Of a stretch of 64,000 bases of DNA, positions 12,814 to 26,700 are shown one piece after another. The DNA comes from Fasciola hepatica (Eukaryota > Platyhelminthes > Trematoda > Plagiorchiida > Fasciolidae). The stretch is taken from the NCBI GenBank assembly GCA_948099385.1, contig CANUEZ040000068.1, forward strand, positions 1,341,001 to 1,405,000. The letters are read 5' to 3'. Every line of letters starts with the position of its first letter. The stretch's first letter is position 1. A program made the position numbers and the translations under genes. The notes under the pieces are model-generated. The model ran no database searches, was not told the DNA's origin, and saw only the letters and a list, made by a program, of their open reading frames with translations.

Positions 12814-14468
12814 CATATATTGACATGTGTACTACCCGAAGCCCAGGCTCAGTATTCCGGGGTACATGCAATTTCGAGGGATATATAAATAAACCGCGTA
12901 CATCTATGGTTGAATTAAAAGCTGTGGATTTGCTCAGTTACTTGTCTGGTCGATTTTTGATTATACACATTCTTTGAATCAGCCTTTCACATGCGAAAAA
13001 ACACACGCAAGTGCAAGTACTGGCATTCAAACAGAGAGCGGTCGATTCCGTGATTATGAATTTTCGGCCGAACAAAAAAGCTTCTCAGAAACCCTTCGTT
13101 GATATTTTCTTCAACATTAGGCAAAAGCGGTTCACTAATAGGAAATTTAATTCAGTGATTGTCGAGTACTTTTTAGGAGGACAAGGGAATGAAAATGTTT
13201 CACGATAAAACACTTACTTCCAATCACTTTTTCCAAATCTTGAGAAGGCAAAAGTTATATGTGGTATGACAACCGAATTTTAAGTTTTATAGTACGTGAC
13301 AACTAGAAAAGAGCTTTCTCATCTTGAATCCATACGGAAAGAAAAAGGAATCGTTATCTGAATAGTAAAGGCGCGATTCAAGCTTCATACAAAAAAACGT
13401 CTTTAGGCAAATGGTAAACTCCAATCATACACCAGAAATTCAAATTTGTCAGAATCAAAAATCATCTGATTTCCACGAAATGAATAAGTTAGTTCGTAGA
13501 AGTTTCCGGTTTGTCATCGTATTTACTATTCTGCGGTACGGGATGCTGTCCGTTACATGAAAAAATGATAATCCTCAATGAAAACATAAGGCCTGCTTTG
13601 TTGGTGTAAGCCATTCTAATACTCAGCTGTTTCATTACTTACTGGTTTCGGGCTTAACATTCGATGTTTTATGCAAAAGCCTATACTTCTGAAATAGCTA
13701 AGAAATTTTCTACGATGTACGATGAATGGAACCATGAACTATCAATCAATCCCATTCGCTAGAAATGTATGAATAACTTTTTCATCAAAGTCAACCCCAG
13801 ATAAAAACATTCACGGGCCTGCATTTTTGGGCATATAAGATGAAATGAGAACATATTGTGGACATAAGCTGTGATTACGCTTCTGCTTGTCTGGCTTGCT
13901 AAAATAAATTCGGACCTGTTCAGTGGCTACGATGGCACGATTACATGTGAGTAACGAGTTCGACGAACACCACACACGTGTGTTTCTGCCTGTATGGAAG
14001 CAGGCCAAATTACTTCACAGTACTGTACTTGGTAGACACAGTTTATTGAACTGGTGGCTTCTTTATGAGTGCCGTTTGTCCAGCACACATCCGTCTAAAT
14101 TAAGGCCCCATTGGAAAGTATTTGGAGACCGAGCCAAACCACTTTTCATTATCAAAAGCTGACTCAAATAGAGGATGAAAAACATCACTGAAGGAATGAA
14201 GCATGTCTGAAATGGGATGGTCTCTCATACGTATATACCGAACCTCTTAAGGTTTTGGGAATTGGTTATTTGGTGCCAGTAATATGGGAAAAAATTTCGA
14301 TCAGCGTTACAAAAAGGAAGAAATAACAAGACGGACCTTCCCAAGTTCGTATTACTGCAGTACTTGAGACTTATGTTTTCAACAAAGACAAAACGAATGC
14401 AAGTCGAATCCACTGCCAACACTGTCGGAACATTTTCGCGACGCGGCGGAAAGCTTTGTGCCAATGTT
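12814..14468. other. No supportable gene
   Basis: AT-rich sequence with short frames only (13011-13208 and 13923-14162 on the plus strand). None has a domain, signal peptide or paired splice sites. Confidence 0.55.
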
Positions 14469-14479
14469 TATATATATAG

Positions 14480-14515
<36 letters not shown>
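14469..14515. repeat. TA dinucleotide microsatellite
   Basis: About 23 TA units, interrupted once by TAG TT near 14478-14480; the uninterrupted run is 14481-14515. It is a simple-sequence repeat with no further meaning visible. Confidence 0.97.
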
Positions 14516-14517
<2 letters not shown>

Positions 14518-15876
14518 GAAAAACGAACCGCATCGGTAACCATACTTTGAACAGTTATGATAGTTGTAATAAAACAAGTAGAAAAGTTATTCAGGGTCTT
14601 TTATCCATTGTTAGTTTCATTTGGCCATAAAAACTAGGTCTTTTCAAACAGGACTCACCGTCAAGTAGTCCCAAATCTATAACAGATGCAAGGAATTTAG
14701 TGTGAAACATATGAACAAATTCGCCTACAAGGCACATCACAAATAACATCATTTCATGTTCTATTTCACGAAAACTAGAACACAAAGATGTTCAGAGAAG
14801 AAAGTTTCATTCCGGGTATGTTCAAAGATGTTCCGAGCTAGCTGACGGCTCTTAGAAGAGCACCCAATTTCATGAATGTTTCATGTTTATTGTTAACGGC
14901 CTAGTAGGACATTTAGCTGAGCATTTCTTTACCTAATCTGAATATACAAGAAAGACAAACAACTCTCTCACGAAAATACAAAAACTGTATTCAGTCAACT
15001 CAGAGTAGAGAATAAAATGAATTCTTATATGGATCGTTTTCCTGAGCGGTTCTAGCTCATTGTTTAGAAAACTGACATTGCAGTCACATTGAAAACACAC
15101 CTCTGTCATGGCTGCACTGCACACTCGCTGCTTACATTTGACAGTTAGGTGTCCAATGGCTACGTGAACCTTGACAATGAATGATGAATCCTTTCCATGA
15201 AGCCTCTATTTTAGCACGGATAGTTTTGATTATTTCGTCTAATCCATTTGATTATATTGGTCTACACAGCAGAAAAGATCACCTATGATTTAGTAATTGC
15301 TATACAGTCAAATTTTGATGATATTTTCAAAGAATTCATCCAGACGGCACATGTGTTTCGGTTGATAATCGCCGAAATTCGATCGCTTTCTAAAGGAAAA
15401 ATGTAGCCGTTCCTAGGCTTCGTCGTTATTGATGACGGAATTCGTATTATTCTGTCACATGTGATGGAAAACTATATTGGTTTCATGATATAACTCGGCA
15501 TTTTTTGCTTACAGTGCATTTCTTTCCCGTCTGCAATGCATAAATTCAAAATAAAGCCCAATCAGTTGATAGAATCTGCACATAACCTGTAGACTGAAAA
15601 ACCTTGTATTCGGATGCCTCTGCTCAAAACCCATGAAAACCACCAATTCGAGGGTTCAAACTGATCAATACCCAAGGCCACTGAGTTTACCAATAGTCAT
15701 AGGAGCTTTATTTTTGTGCATGCGTCTGAATCGATAAACCCAAAATTGAAGAACCGCATAAGTGTAATTTATTATCTTTTATTCTAAGATATAATAAACC
15801 CCATACACGATATTCAACATGATTTGTGCACGTCTCCATCCACTTCGCTTTTATTAGTGCCTGTTTTTACATTGGT
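14516..15876. other. No supportable gene
   Basis: No frame above 65 codons, no repeat and no RNA gene recognised. A tRNA B-box-like GGTTCAAAC at about 15654 has no partner A box. Confidence 0.55.
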
Positions 15877-15921
15877 ATGTCTGGTGCAAACACCAGTTCA
15901 TCTTCCAAAACATTGAAAATG
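15877..15921 (+). CDS. Candidate 5' coding exon
   Basis: An ATG opens 15 codons (MSGANTSSSSKTLKM) that end exactly at a consensus donor GTGAGTAG, in phase 0. The serine-rich N terminus is compatible with a first coding exon. It could splice in frame to the phase-0 exon candidate at 17195-17311. An acceptor at 16193-16194 (TTTCATCATTGCAG) is nearer, but in phase 0 it leads to a stop after 11 codons. The evidence is only the ATG and donor. Confidence 0.18.
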
Positions 15922-16227
15922 GTGAGTAGGCAGTCCCTTAACGAATCAAAAGCCGACCATCTTCTTATCTCAGTAGTGATGGATACAATAATTACTTGAT
16001 GCTTTGAATAAGTGGACTTAATTCTTCAACCGTAGTGATCAAAATCCAAACGCAGAAGTTTGGAAATGGAATATGATAATTCACTTTCAATGATTACGGT
16101 CAGTTACCACGACGTTAGTTTACCACAGAAGGGTCTCATAGCCTCAGTTGTACATTTTAGGACCGAATAATAGCATTTTTCATCATTGCAGTGTTCAGTG
16201 GAATGCATCACAATATGGCCTCAGTGA

Positions 16228-16545
16228 TCGTTAAAAGTTGGACAAAGAGTACCTGCAGAACGACATAACTCGTCAGTCAGCACTTTCCTTCTTCAAAGCT
16301 CACTGCGTTACCTATATGCACATTTATTTACTGGTGTGAGCTCGACTACTCTGCATTACCACTGCAAAGCGGCCTGTTGTGATAGATGGCTTGCATACCT
16401 CCATGAATCACTGTGCTACGCAGGATGGCTTTTTGTAACCGAGCATTCAGTCATGCCTGACAGGGCAGTGGGTAAAAGCAAGACAAAGTCCAAAGCCGGA
16501 GCACGAAAGCACGGGGAGAGTGCAGAAATTAGAACAAGCAACTAA
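16228..16545 (+). CDS. Unidentified 105-codon open frame
   Basis: This is a single stop-free frame from just after TGA at 16225 to TAA at 16543-16545. It is locally richer in GC than its surroundings. Its central part is cysteine- and aromatic-rich (HYHCKAACCDRWLAYLHESL) and its end is lysine-rich (GKSKTKSKAGARKHG). There is no ATG in the first two thirds; an internal ATG at about 16454 would start the basic tail. No family is recognised. Frames of this length are expected a few times by chance in the window. Confidence 0.2.
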   Translation, partial: SLKVGQRVPAERHNSSVSTFLLQSSLRYLYAHLFTGVSSTTLHYHCKAACCDRWLAYLHESLCYAGWLFVTEHSVMPDRAVGKSKTKSKAGARKHGESAEIRTSN

Positions 16546-17194
16546 GACGATGAAACATTAATAAAGACGCATTCACCACGGATCACGAACTTAATCATAA
16601 TGTCAAGGCAGAGAAAGGGAAATAGTTGTTTCCATTTCGAAGACCACATCAGTTTTTCACAGATAAACTCATTTTGACTGAAGTATAAGACATTTCAAAT
16701 AAGATGAGTTCATTCGATTCAGATCAACAGTTTACTTGTGCTGTATTGATGCAGTAATGATGACGACGATATCTCATTTTCACGCCTATTCACCAGCTGA
16801 TTTTAAATCAAACATCTTTACTGAAAAGTCTGCAAAGGAGATCAAAGTATCATATACCGATATACGTCCTAAAACATTTGAGAAATGTTAATATTTCATT
16901 ACTGACCTGATTGATGGTGAAGCTTTGCTGTTATCACGAAAAGGAAAGCCCCGTTAAATCCTCAACATAAGGTATGGCTCGGCAACCGAGGTAGCCACCG
17001 AGATGATGTCCCTGCGCATTATAGGCAACTAGTTAGTTGTTGTTTGCAGTGATTAAAATTGTGGTCTGATTTTTCCATTGGGAAATCCATTGATTTATAT
17101 TCCAACTCGTATGTAATAAATAACGCGAGTAATTATACTGATCAGGAATATTAATTTCCATCTATTAAAAAAACAATTAAGTATGACCTGTTAG

Positions 17195-17311
17195 GAGTCA
17201 CGTGTCAAGTTTCAACAATACGCGCCCTGTTACCAGTTGACGGCGTACAAAAACCTGGGAACTAGTGACATCACTTTGACTACTGATGACTTGTGTGACT
17301 TATTCATCAGA
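17195..17311 (+). CDS. Candidate internal exon of 39 codons
   Basis: A frame begins directly after CTGTTAG and ends directly before the consensus donor GTGAGTATT. It is open in one frame only and symmetric (phase 0 at both ends, 117 bases). The peptide contains YAPCYQLTAYKNLGTSDI and TTDDLCDLFIR, a natural-looking composition. The acceptor lacks a good polypyrimidine tract. Together with the frames at 17420 and 17565 and the poly(A) signal at 17779, it makes this the most gene-like plus-strand cluster outside the repeats. The intron to the next exon would be about 90-110 bases. Confidence 0.25.
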
Positions 17312-17419
17312 GTGAGTATTCAGAGCCCATTTATTTCACGAATATAATATACGTAAACTAACAATAAATTTCCCTTGGGGTTACAATGTAAGCTACATTA
17401 GCTTATGAAACTCTGTAAG

Positions 17420-17565
17420 GGAAAGCTTGTGTTGCCTGGTCTGAGGGACACAAAATGGTGTCATGGCAGTGCGCGGCTGTACTTCTTCGTACCCCTCTTG
17501 AATCTCATAAGGGAGTAAAATTTAAGGAGCTGAAAGTTGCCCCAGTGTTCCTTCACAAGAAATAG
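17420..17565 (+). CDS. Candidate exon, unknown product
   Basis: After an AG at 17418-17419, one frame stays open for 47 codons to TAG. It contains KACVAWSEGHKMVSWQCAAV and ESHKGVKFKELKVAPVFL. A second frame is also open for part of the stretch (LVLPGLRDTKWCHGSARL). The upstream exon candidate ends in phase 0, whereas this frame needs phase 1, so the two do not join as drawn. A frameshift, an unseen exon or a chance frame must be assumed. The end of this frame touches the start of the next one. Confidence 0.2.
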
Positions 17566-17784
17566 TGGAATCAAAAATTCTGAGATATGGAACAAAACTA
17601 ATTTGTCACTTACCAGACAACACTATAATTACAAGGTTGGGAGTTAAATCATGCGATGAACACCGGATTCACGGTATTGACTACTTCTCCACGAAGATAG
17701 CTCCAAAGAAGAAATTCGATGACTTTCATCGGAAGGTTATTCAAAGCCTAGACATTTCTGTGTTCATGCTGATTGTATAATAAA
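17565..17784 (+). CDS. Candidate terminal exon with poly(A) signal
   Basis: This is a frame of 71 codons, open from about 17525 and ending TAA at 17778-17780, where the stop overlaps AATAAA at 17779-17784. The predicted peptide is hydrophilic and protein-like (LRYGTKLICHLPDNTIIT, then KIAPKKKFDDFHRKVIQ). There is no ATG start; GTG at 17565 is not a eukaryotic start, so it would have to be entered by splicing. Possible acceptors (CCCAG at about 17545, ACAAG at about 17559) are weak. No family is recognised. A stop inside the poly(A) signal would leave almost no 3' UTR. Confidence 0.22.
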
Positions 17785-20700
17785 AATGAACGTGATGGTT
17801 CTGCCGATCGAAAAGAAACTAGGTCCCAACCGAATAACCACTGCACAAGTGTAACTATTTTACTGCATGCACATAAACTTAGATTACCGTATACTAGTTG
17901 AAATAAGAAATAAATATTTCGTGGCATATACATACTTGATATAGATATTACTAGGACAATACTCTTACTATATAGTCAGGAAGATAAAGATAGGAAATAT
18001 AGAGGATATCTACTAATAAAAGATGGCAGTTGTCGGCATGTACTTTGTTGCCATAATTTTCAGTCAACAAATTACTATTCACTGAACAGGTTTTAGCATG
18101 ATAAGTGCTGCATTCAGTCTCTCTATATTTTCCTTTTTCATGCCAAAATTGACTGTGCGGGTTGGGCAACTTCAACTGTCTACTTTGGGCTTTTCACACT
18201 ATACAGGTCTACTTTCAGTTTACTAATCCATACACATGTAAAAACCTGCAAAATAGTTTCCATGTGCTGTATAGATGCTTGGCCATACTATCGCTAAACA
18301 TGAGAATACATCACTCAATAAGTTATAAGGGCACAGATAAAAGTCAGTTTCTTTCTGCCTGAATAAAGACCTGGACTGGGTACAGCTTTTTTAACTTCCT
18401 TCGAACAGCACGTTTACTAGGAACGATTAGTCAAAATGTGGTGGTTTAGTGAGAGAATGGCTAACCGCTGTTTTTCAGTTACATTCTGTTATGCTTGCTT
18501 TTATGTGTTTATTGAAAGATCTTTGAAACAGTGCCTTCAATAGGAAACCGCAAAAGGCGAGTTCTTTTGTATTCCCGAACATCAGAAATATAGCCGACGT
18601 TTTTATTCACTTTTCTATGATTTTCGACAAATGTTAGTGTCGGTAAAAAGCCTTCGAAAGAATGATTGTTCCAAAGTATGGTCTTTAACTTTTCAATGTA
18701 TATTCTCCTTGTATTTCGGCTATTGAGTGCAAAACGAAAATGTGACGCACAATACTGACTACTGATTTGTGGGAAAAGGCTAAGGCTTCATTTATTGATT
18801 CTGAGACCTGAAATTTATCCTCTCGCGGTAAATTCATACCTGACCTAGTTGCTTTTAACCGACGAAGGAACACGAACTGATTCAATTGTGCGCGTTGTGT
18901 TATTCCATTTAGTTTCGTTCCCCAATCATCTTTTAAAAGGACTGAGACTGATTCACTCGCACGAGGTTTTGTTCATCTGCCTAGACCAGTTCGAAAAGGG
19001 GTACCTGTTGGATTTCCTGAGGACTGCGCAACAATGCGCATATTCAAATTCCGATCACGGAATTCTCCCCTTGTCTCAAGTTGCCATTATGTTCCTTTTA
19101 CATTTGAACTGTACAACACAAGCATGAAATTTTCTACAACCACCAACGTGTACTGGCCTGACTTGGTTTTCATTTCCGATTGAGGTGTAGCGGATTCCAA
19201 TATGAAATTAGTGCAGTCTATACAAAATTACCTCTACCCGCATTCATTCTGAAGAAAAGTGTTTGCTCGGAAATGACAAAACTTACCTCTTGGTGCGGGT
19301 TGAAGAACTGTACGAAGTTTTTCATTCAGGAATGTAAAATGATGCAAACGTAAAACAGTATGTCCGGATTAAACGGGGTTTGGAATGTATTGGGAGCTGG
19401 ATGCGCCAAGTCTTGTGGTTTTTAGGGTGTTTCACATCAAAAAGTAACTTTCTGGCTACAGATCATAATTTGTCACATTTTGGTTATCGTGATTGAAAAT
19501 GAACACACATACGGTCGAAATTTTGATTTGACATCACATGTATTCTCTATAGATGGCATTCGTAATGAGAATGGGTGTGACTGAAGCCAAATCCTGTCAA
19601 CCACCGCTCGACTGAACAACTCCCATGCAAGCTGAAAAATCATTGGAAAACCTGGTGATTTCCCGAGAGTCTTCTGATTGTGAAATCATCTATGTCACGG
19701 GTCATCCGTGCCAGTCCCATTTTTCTTATAGTTGTGACAACGAATAATTACATCATAGACATATATTCGAATTTCTAGCTGGTAAATTGCTTGGTAAATA
19801 TGAATTGCGGAGAAACCAAGAAGAGCATTCAAAGTGAATTTCAGATATGATTTTACTTTTTATACTACAAGAATATTGAGGATTCTTATAAACCTGAGAT
19901 TTGAAATTTTCCAGAGATTTTAGAGTTTGAATAATATCAATGAAGAACTATTACGTACCGTTGCAGATCAGTGAATGATATCTTCATCATGCCTACTTTA
20001 TTAGGTCTGAATCTGACCAGCATCAGTCAACTTGGTGGCCAACGGTAATCAATAGCCATTCTATTCAGTACCACGCAAATGAAGGTGGATCACCACCTGG
20101 TTCATCTCCCCAACTATCAGGAAGATATTTGCAATTGTCCTTGAAATTTCAACAGGATATGACCTTTCCTTTCATTCAGGCCTAAACAAAGGGATATGAA
20201 CAACGTGTCGAAAGTTCGCGTTAATAATTCACATTTGTTCAGCGCAGTTCACTGTGGATAAGGCTGTCTCTGTGAACAATTGTCAAAGCAGATCTGCGGT
20301 CCATTTCGGTGTGCTTTTTCCCTGCCCATTCTGGATCGAGAGGCGATCGTTCAAAGTAGTCGGTCGAACATGACCGGCTACGCTAGGTGTACACATTCTA
20401 TTTGATGGACCTACTGTCATGATTTCATCTTGCACAAGAAGCCACTCACTGAGCAGCTTAAATACATTTCCACCCGGTTCGTGAAATGTTTCTTTATGCA
20501 CTGGTGACGCTAAATAAACAATTTTATTGAAAATAAACGCCATCTCGTAGCTGTTCCATCTGTTTTGTCATTATTATTCAAAAAGTAGACTCCCTTAGTT
20601 CCAGCCGGGGTCACCTGATAAATGGAATGCATGACGGCGAGTCACTCTTTAACACCAGGCTACCCGAACTGACTCTAAACGGGCTTCTCTGAGTCATAGA

Positions 20701-23700
20701 TATGTGAAGTGGCCCCGGTCGGTCAAGGGTCCGGAACACAACCAACACAAAACAGTGCCCTTCAAAAGAGTCCTCAGTTATCCGTAGGTAATCCAAACAA
20801 CATAAAGTTTGATTTGAGACTGCTATTGGACTACGCCTTGGTCAGTTGTTTGCAAAGCAAAAAATACTTTCAAAAGTTTTAAATGATTCACCTTTGATTT
20901 CTGCAACCAAATTCATGAGATGCAAATGAGAACACAATTTTTCTGTTTCTTTTTTCTCATTACGGTAAATCAATCCGCTCACTACCGTTGTAAATGTCCT
21001 ACATTATTGTTCGCAACTTGGGCATTATTGCTGTATCGTGTTATTTTCCGTTGCCGCCTGCATAGAAAGAAACTTCAGGAGAATCGTAGTTGATGAAGAA
21101 CGACTATGAACACGGTTTATTCGAACGAGAGCACAATATCTTTGTTTTTTCACTGTCTGTCGGGTAAGTTGCAGGCACACTTCACCCGTTCGACCTTTCT
21201 GGTCGCACTTCTTTATTGAGCACACTTTCTATTTCAAATAACTGACACTGACCGATTGTGTTTGTCTTATGGATGTTGTTGTGCGCTAGCATTAGATGTC
21301 ATCATATTCAATCAAACTATTTTATTCAGATCGCTTCAGAGGGGTGTGTTCAATTTATTTTTCAATAGCTGGTTGGTATTTATAGAGTTTTAGGTTGTGT
21401 AAATGTGAGTGATTGAAGGGGTGAATGAACTAAAGCATCAGTGAAACAGATGATTCGGAGAAGCTTTACGTCGTTCAGAATCCAAGTGGTTATTGAATAC
21501 TCCTATTTCGGATATGATGAGTGAAAGTAAAATGCCTGATTATGCATTTGTACCTACTCACTGTGTTTGTAAGTGTTCTGTGAGAATGCACACACATCAT
21601 CATGTACGTTTTCTGTTGAATACATTTTAATACTAGTTTGCATCTCTTCGGCGGTCGGTTTTCTGTCGAGGAAGTCGTGTGCTGTTGGAGAATCATTTTT
21701 AATTAAAGCATTGTCGATATCATCGACATTTCTGAGGAGAGATCAAGCTATAAATAGATCACTCTTGTTATATAGGTATGGAGAATCATAGTGGAGCAAG
21801 ATGTGCATAAAACCTAAAAGAACCCAAGTAAACATAACAGGACAATTTGTGTTAGTTTACTCTGATATTACCAAACCTACCGTTTGCGGTCAGCCGCAAA
21901 TCTAAATGAGGATTCCGGAACAAATATAATAATGCCCAATATTGATCACAATGAAATCAACCAGGTATGAAAGCCACGACTGAGCTGCTGAAAAGTTTTG
22001 AATAAAAAACTGCTTTGTTCTTGAGACGATCGAACCTTTTTCTTATCACCTTGGCTGTGGAGTACTGGAATGAACTTATTCCCAAAGCTTCACTTCCTGA
22101 AAATTATACATTGTTTTTCTAGCGTACTTTGGGGTGAAATATGTGAAATTATGCACTGCAGTTTTGGATAATTAAGTTCCATTCAATGTTAAATGACCGC
22201 AGTTGCAATGATTCAATTTTGTGCACTAGCATCGTTTACAAATTGCAAAATTTAAACTGTAAAAATTATGTTGTATTTGAAAGTCGTGATTCATTTCAAT
22301 GGCTCTTCTTAGTATTTATGAGAGAACGGATTATTCTTGGACTAATTGTATTGCTAATACTTCCACCATATGTACGCCATCATGGTCGTTGAATTTTGAC
22401 AAATAAGCAAAGGACTACCTTTGTTTCATCGACGGAGTCAAATGAAAACTTTCTCTATTTGAACAGCGGATTGAATAAAACCAGACACTTTGAACCTATA
22501 TTTGCTAACAATGGCGACCAACCCTGACGCGATTATCTGTCTAACGGAAATTTCAGCAGCATAAAAAAGGTTATCCTACTAACAGTGCTCTCTATGACAC
22601 AAATATGATTACATCTCACTGAGTGCATCCGCCATTTTCCCTCTATTTCTGGACGTAACGATTTGTGCTGGATCAAACTCTATTGCTATATTCAATGCAT
22701 CAAATTGCAGGCAAGGTAAAATTGCTTCTTTTATTCTAAACGTTTTATTACTTCAATATGTGACTTTAGATCTACCCAGTTTGGACGTGAAATAGTTGGT
22801 GTCAGGGAACAGTTGTGCTCGTGTTGAGTTGTCTTCATACTGTTTGGAGGATGCAAACCACATATGAAATCCAAAGTTTAGGTTGATGATCCAGAGGCCG
22901 TCAGCACTTCCTATCGTGTTCAAAGCGCTTCATAGGACTCCTTTTGGTCCCTTGCTTGATGAAACATTTGCTTTTTCGGGATTTCTTAGGTCACTTCAGT
23001 GTATTGTTTACCATTATATCTGGGGGTTACGTTAGTCATGTCCAAAGAGTTTATGAATTTTTCGTGGAAGCACGTAACCTCAGCCAAATCGTATCCTAAT
23101 AAGGAGATAGTTGAATGCGTTATTCGGCCTCTCCGAGCCAGTTCGCATACAGTATTGGCCCACGTATAACATTCAACGTCATCTTCCTTGGAAAGGAATC
23201 CCTTTTAGGAGCTGGACTCATTTTGAGCAGATGATGTTGAGTACCCTCGAATGAATGCACAACTACATGATTTGTTGGTGTATGGTGACTTTTCGGGTCA
23301 TGATACTGCATACTGAATCCATTTAGACAAAAGGCAGCCACAATAAAGCATTTTGGTACTTACTTCCGGTTTCTGTGGCAAAACACAAGACGATATTTTG
23401 TCAGAACAAGTGATTCTCGTATGATGTGTATCCATTCACATTTGAATTTGCTCTGACTGTTCGTACATCATATTTTTGACGTTAAAAAATGCGAAACTTA
23501 CGCCGCTGTCTTTGCACCAGTTCTAAAGTAAAAGAAAGTCAATATGACTAACTAGCACAATTGCTTGTAATGTGTTTCGATAAATAAATTGCTTTTTCAC
23601 TCATATACGTAAGCAAAATCAGATGACTGATGACTTATTCAGATTACAGGAAAAAATTGTAGTTTTCTATGGCCAAGGATGACATCCGATATGCCCTTAC

Positions 23701-26700
23701 TGCTCCCATCACTTCACAGAGGTAATGAGGGATGCAAAGGTCACTGTCTGACGTAACTGGGTTAGACTGGGTGCGTTCCTCCAAAAAATTATACACCGCA
23801 ACGAGAACAGATGACTACCAGCTGATTGCATGCGTTCAGATTATTGTAACGGGATTATCCCGAAGCAACCCGATATCTTCCAGATAAGCCAGCCACCGGC
23901 TCAAGAACGGTGCCCCGTTCAGAAGTACACATAAACGAGTGTGATGTTTTTGAACGCAATGGGAACACGGACTAGCGATTCTGGGTCTTTCAGTTCGCAC
24001 CATGGACTATTCCAGTCAATACGATATTAGCGGTTGACCGACATATTAAAATAATATTGAGCAGATATGAATAAAACGTGAAATGTGACTACACTTAATT
24101 TATTCCGTGGTTTAGCGCACCCGGAAACAATGAAACAAAGTGTGCGGCAAAATATCAAACATTTCTCGATACTATTAAAAATCCTTTGCAGTAAACTTCA
24201 TTTCATGGGGTTGCCAAAAACATACTCTTCCCTAGCAAATAAACATGGACGCCAGCACAACTGGAAATTCACAAAGATTCCACAGCTCGTTCGATCCCTT
24301 TCGAAAAGTGTTAATTTGCTACGCTGGTCAAATATGATCAGTGTTTCCAAACAGAAATCTCTTATTTATACACGTGCAATAGATCCACGACATCCGAAGC
24401 AAATGGTAGGAAATCTGAACAGTGCATTGATTTTGTTGATGGTGAATACGCATTGTAAAATGTTTACGTGTGACTGAGTGAATCGCAAGTTTCATAAGTC
24501 CCAGCCAATACGCAGAACGTCATCGAGAAATTTTACGATGGAAGAATGACAATCACAAGACTGAACCAGTCAGTTATAAAGCCAGAAAGGTTGAAAGGAT
24601 TAGGCTGTCGTCATAGCAGAACTTAACTGGTCTGCCTATGTTGCGTTCAAGGACAGCCAATGTTTAATCGTAGCTGTTCCACCCGTATGAATGACGAAAC
24701 ACTGCAGTGAATGGCTAGCAGACAACATACAAATCCGACTTCAATAGGAGGTTCAAGCAGGCGCATGATGCCATACACTCCTAATTTCATGCCCCGGGCA
24801 CATATACATTTATTACTGCCAATATCAATAAAATGGCATTCGTATCACTCTCCTAATTCAAATGCTTTCTGAATATACCGGAAGCCCTATCGGGGTGAGT
24901 GGTAATGGCATTCATAGGATTTAACCAAAAAATATCTTCTTCGCCGACGTCCACACAATGGTACGCTAAATTTACTCAGTGTCTAATTTCCTATCATAAA
25001 CTTAACATATTTAGCCATTTGAAAGTGTTATTGGGCATTTGTGACGCACCCTACGTTGATTCGGCTAGTCATGAATGCATTATTTTGTCCTAACTGCTAA
25101 ATCAAAATCAAGGTTATGTGAAGCTGCTCGAGTGTTTGCTTAACTGTAGGAAAAAAACCAGAAAAAGCAACGTGTTTTGTCACGTCCACGTACCGATAAG
25201 GGCTAGAAAGTAAACAGATGGTTTGGAAAAAATCTCATTGTGAATACCTGGCTCGTTAACGAGAGTTCTGACCATGAATAAATACTTGTGACCCTTCTTA
25301 TAATAATAGTATTGTAAAATAATGACAACTCTTGATTTTTTTCCTTAATATCCTGCAAAGGTACAATGTGTCTCAAAATTGGCCGCAGTCAGTCAAATTA
25401 GAGAAGCTACAAACCGTTTCGGGAACCGGACCCGGCAAGTCGCACTTACAATTCTACAATAAATTTCTTTTGAATACTACCGGTTTGGGGCAAAAAGTTC
25501 CATTTTACCTGCACTTTTTATTTTCATTCGGAATTGTATATTGAATAAAATGATAGAAATTACCGTAACATATTTTCATTCCTAATTAGGAAAGAACTAG
25601 TAATTTACATTATGATGGATTGAATCGAAATTGAGCGCATTTTGTTCCTGCCTACTACATGGATACTCATAAATCATAACGGAATTGCAAACCAGAGAGA
25701 CTATATAAAAACGGCAAAAAATATATATTCCCACGAAAAGTGTTCCACTGAATCTGCCACTCAATGAATACTGTAATCTGGAAGGCTAAAGCAAACTAAA
25801 CAATTGGACACATCAATTTTCCACGATTTTAAAGTATAGAATTGTTTGATAATTAAATCCAAATACCCTGTATGGAAAACGATGTAATGGTGATCACCAA
25901 TCGGGTTGTTGTTCGGTAATACACCATGCCGAGCAATTCAGAAACAATAAAAATTAACAGTATAAACAAGGGGATTCTTTGCAATGAATAACCCTGCGTG
26001 AGAGTCAAAGTGTGGGATGAATAAAACACGGAAGTCAAAAGTGATTGCAGCAGTCCAGGGCTAGGTTGCCTCTGGCGAATCAGCGTTTTCTGGATTTCCT
26101 TCGGATTTTATTAGCTCTGGAATGGAATAGATCTGCAAAATATCCATAGGTGTAAAATGTGATTTAGGATGCGGACTTGTCTTCCAAATGACGGTAATGA
26201 GGATATGACGGTAGTGAGAAATAATGTTGCATCGAACAAAAGGTTGGTCATGTAGACCAACTGGAACACTAACTATCACTGGTGAGTAGGGGATCGAAGG
26301 GGTGAAGTTTCATTCTACTATTATTCTATTGCGCAAAGAAATTGATCAGTCTCCAATAATGATTGCAGCACGTTTGGTTTCCAACCAATTTTAGTTGTCA
26401 TGTGCAGTACCTGAATTAACAGCCTTATTGAAAGTCCACGATTCCGACCAAATTATTTGAGCGAACGAGTCAGATTAGAAATATTTTAAATTCGTGATAA
26501 GAACTTATCAGACAAAAGACATTCGTCGCTACCCATGAAGCACCGAAGTCATTTTCCAGGGACGGAAGGCGTAGAGCAGCAATGCTCCAAGGGCAATCCA
26601 TTAAAGCAAGTGGAACAACCTTGACGGGATTCACAGTGACTTGCAAGTGTGATCGCAATAGTAGCACAGATTAAATAAAACGACTCAAACAAGGAATTCG

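Noticed and set aside
15640..15665. B-box-like GGTTCAAAC suggesting a tRNA
   Set aside because: No A box at suitable spacing and no acceptor-stem pairing.
24085..24477. 130-codon plus frame
   Set aside because: No family, signal peptide or splice context; it could easily be a chance frame.
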